Of a stretch of 15,988 nucleotides of DNA, positions 14,832 to 15,988 are shown piece after piece; positions within the stretch are counted from its first letter, which is position 1; each line of letters opens with the position of its first letter. Source of the stretch: Scybalocola_A sp900557175. GTDB taxonomy: Bacteria > Bacillota > Clostridia > Lachnospirales > Lachnospiraceae. The DNA lies in contig CALADH010000016.1 of assembly GCA_937890745.1 (NCBI GenBank), positions 1 through 15,988 of the forward strand, given 5' to 3'. The translations under genes were made by a program, and so were the position numbers. Below the pieces are notes generated by a model. The model had not been told where the DNA came from. It saw nothing but the letters and a program-made list of their open reading frames with translations, and ran no database searches.

Positions 14832-15842
14832 ATGGCTAAGATTTATTATCAGGAAGATTGTAATCTCTCATTACTTGAAGGCAAGACAATTGCAATTATC
14901 GGCTACGGCAGCCAGGGACATGCACATGCATTAAACTTAAAGGAATCCGGCTGTGATGTTATTGTCGGCCTTTATGAGGGCAGCAAGTCATGGGCGAAGG
15001 CAGAGGCACAGGGATTTGATGTATATACAGCGGCAGAGGCTGCAAAGAGAGCAGATATTATTATGATTCTTATTAATGATGAGAAACAGGCTCAGATGTA
15101 TAAAGAATCAATCGAACCAAATCTTGAGGCAGGCAACATGCTGATGTTTGCACATGGTTTTGCAATTCATTTCGGACAGATTATTCCTCCGAAGGATGTA
15201 GATGTTGTGATGATTGCACCGAAAGGACCGGGACATACAGTAAGAAGCCAGTATCAGGAAGGCAAAGGCGTTCCTTGTCTGATCGCGGTTGAGCAGGATG
15301 CGACAGGCAAAGCAAAGGATATGGGACTTGCATATGCCCTTGGTATCGGCGGCGCAAGAGCAGGCGTTCTTGAGACAACATTCAGAGTCGAGACAGAGAC
15401 AGACCTTTTCGGTGAGCAGGCAGTGCTTTGCGGCGGTGTTTGTGCTTTAATGCAGGCCGGTTATGAGACACTTGTTGAAGCAGGCTATGCACCGGAGAAT
15501 GCTTATTTTGAATGTATCCATGAGATGAAGCTGATTGTTGACCTTATTTTTGAGAGCGGTTTTGCAGGCATGAGATACTCAATTTCAAATACAGCAGAGT
15601 ACGGCGATTATATTACAGGACCGAAGATTGTCACAGACGAGACAAAGAAGGCAATGAAGAAGATTCTTTCAGATATTCAGGACGGTACATTTGCAAAAGA
15701 CTGGCTGCTTGAAAATCAGGCCGGTGCACCACACTTTAAGGCTATGAGAAAACGTGCTGCAGAACATCCGTCAGAAAAAGTCGGCGAGGAGTTAAGAAAG
15801 CTCTATAGCTGGAATGATGACAATAAGTTAATCAATAACTAA
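14832..15842 (+). CDS. ilvC: Ketol-acid reductoisomerase (class I)
   Basis: Isomerises and reduces acetolactate or acetohydroxybutyrate, the second step of valine and isoleucine synthesis, using Mg2+ and a nicotinamide cofactor. At 336 residues it is a class I (short) enzyme. The Rossmann domain shows IIGYGSQGHAHALNL (22-36), followed at residues 46-54 by the cofactor-specificity loop GLYEGSKSW. Catalytic and metal residues are His108 (FAHGF), Lys131 (APKGPGH), Asp191 and Glu195 (ETDLFGEQ), Glu227 and Glu231 (YFECIHEMKLIVDL) and Ser250/Ser252 (MRYSISNTAEYGDY). AGGAGG (14818-14823) precedes the ATG by 8 nt. The loop carries Tyr48-Glu49 where NADPH enzymes usually have Arg, which may shift preference to NADH. 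Codon use is more biased than in the neighbouring genes, suggesting good expression. A terminator closes the unit. Confidence 0.98.
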   Translation: MAKIYYQEDCNLSLLEGKTIAIIGYGSQGHAHALNLKESGCDVIVGLYEGSKSWAKAEAQGFDVYTAAEAAKRADIIMILINDEKQAQMYKESIEPNLEAGNMLMFAHGFAIHFGQIIPPKDVDVVMIAPKGPGHTVRSQYQEGKGVPCLIAVEQDATGKAKDMGLAYALGIGGARAGVLETTFRVETETDLFGEQAVLCGGVCALMQAGYETLVEAGYAPENAYFECIHEMKLIVDLIFESGFAGMRYSISNTAEYGDYITGPKIVTDETKKAMKKILSDIQDGTFAKDWLLENQAGAPHFKAMRKRAAEHPSEKVGEELRKLYSWNDDNKLINN

Positions 15843-15863
15843 ATAAAATGTGATACATAATTT

Positions 15864-15909
15864 AAAGCCGAACGGCCTGGGTTGTAAATTTCAGGTCATT
15901 CGGCTTTTT
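15864..15909 (+). terminator. Rho-independent terminator after ilvC
   Basis: AAAGCCGAA (15864-15872) pairs with TTCGGCTTT (15899-15907). An inner CCTG (15876-15879) pairs with CAGG (15892-15895). The T-run is 15905-15909. Confidence 0.9.
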
Positions 15910-15932
15910 GAATATAGGAAATTTTAATTATA

Positions 15933-15988
15933 GGGGAGTATCCCAAAGTTTGTGTAAACCTCCAAACTGATGTAAGATAAAATTACTT
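15933..15988. mobile_element. Possible insertion sequence end at window edge
   Basis: After the ilvC terminator there is a dense cluster of small inverted repeats: GGG-AGTAT-CCC (15934-15944), GTTT-GTGT-AAAC (15948-15959) and AGTTTG with CAAACT (15947-15952, 15963-15968). The phrase CCCAAAGTTTGTGTAAAC recalls the terminal repeats of some IS256/mutator-type elements (recalled, not checked). The rest would lie beyond the window; no transposase is visible. Confidence 0.25.

Noticed and set aside
1..15988. CRISPR array or phage module
   Set aside because: No regularly spaced repeats, cas-like genes, integrase or phage structural genes were seen.

Overview
The window looks like a chromosomal stretch from a member of the Firmicutes, most likely a Lachnospiraceae-type Clostridia. 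This rests on the pyruvate phosphate dikinase sequence, the KARI subtype, the DUF5685-like/J-domain gene pair, strong AGGAGG ribosome binding sites, and promoters of the TTGACA/TATAAT type. The taxon is inferred from protein character and was not searched. All genes supported here lie on the plus strand.

Layout: (1) positions 1-1916 hold the C-terminal three quarters of ppdK, closed by a strong intrinsic terminator at about 1963-1998. (2) Positions 2021-6304 hold a visibly A+T-richer block of three cell-envelope genes: a lipoprotein, a small HExxH putative metalloprotease, and a membrane-anchored subtilisin-like protease with a C-terminal extension. Their order and spacing suggest one transcription unit of unknown role, perhaps acquired. 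(3) Positions 6344-6484 are intergenic but highly structured: an almost perfect four-way-junction element of 73 nt, followed at once by a long imperfect hairpin. (4) Positions 6517-10586 hold an M20-family deacylase/peptidase, a type-B carboxylesterase and a MATE exporter, tightly spaced and probably co-transcribed. (5) Positions 10721-12724 follow a good promoter and hold three overlapping genes: a DUF5685-like protein with two Asp-rich motifs, a J-domain protein with a very Cys-rich tail, and a small polytopic membrane protein. (6) Positions 12804-14069 encode a full-length enolase with all catalytic residues, followed by a long hairpin. (7) Positions 14232-15842 encode ilvN and ilvC, each with its own near-consensus promoter, ending in an intrinsic terminator at 15864-15909. 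The last about 55 bases contain nested inverted repeats that may be an insertion sequence end.

Functionally, the housekeeping parts are the PEP/pyruvate node (PPDK, enolase) and branched-chain amino acid synthesis (regulatory subunit of acetolactate synthase and KARI). The catalytic acetolactate synthase subunit is not in the window. The parts most likely to be undescribed are the cloverleaf-like element before the M20 gene, the DUF5685/J-domain/membrane-protein operon, and the lipoprotein/metalloprotease/subtilase cassette. There is no stretch of more than 300 bases without a gene; the longest gap is 6305-6516, which is the structured element. No tRNA, rRNA or CRISPR array was seen.
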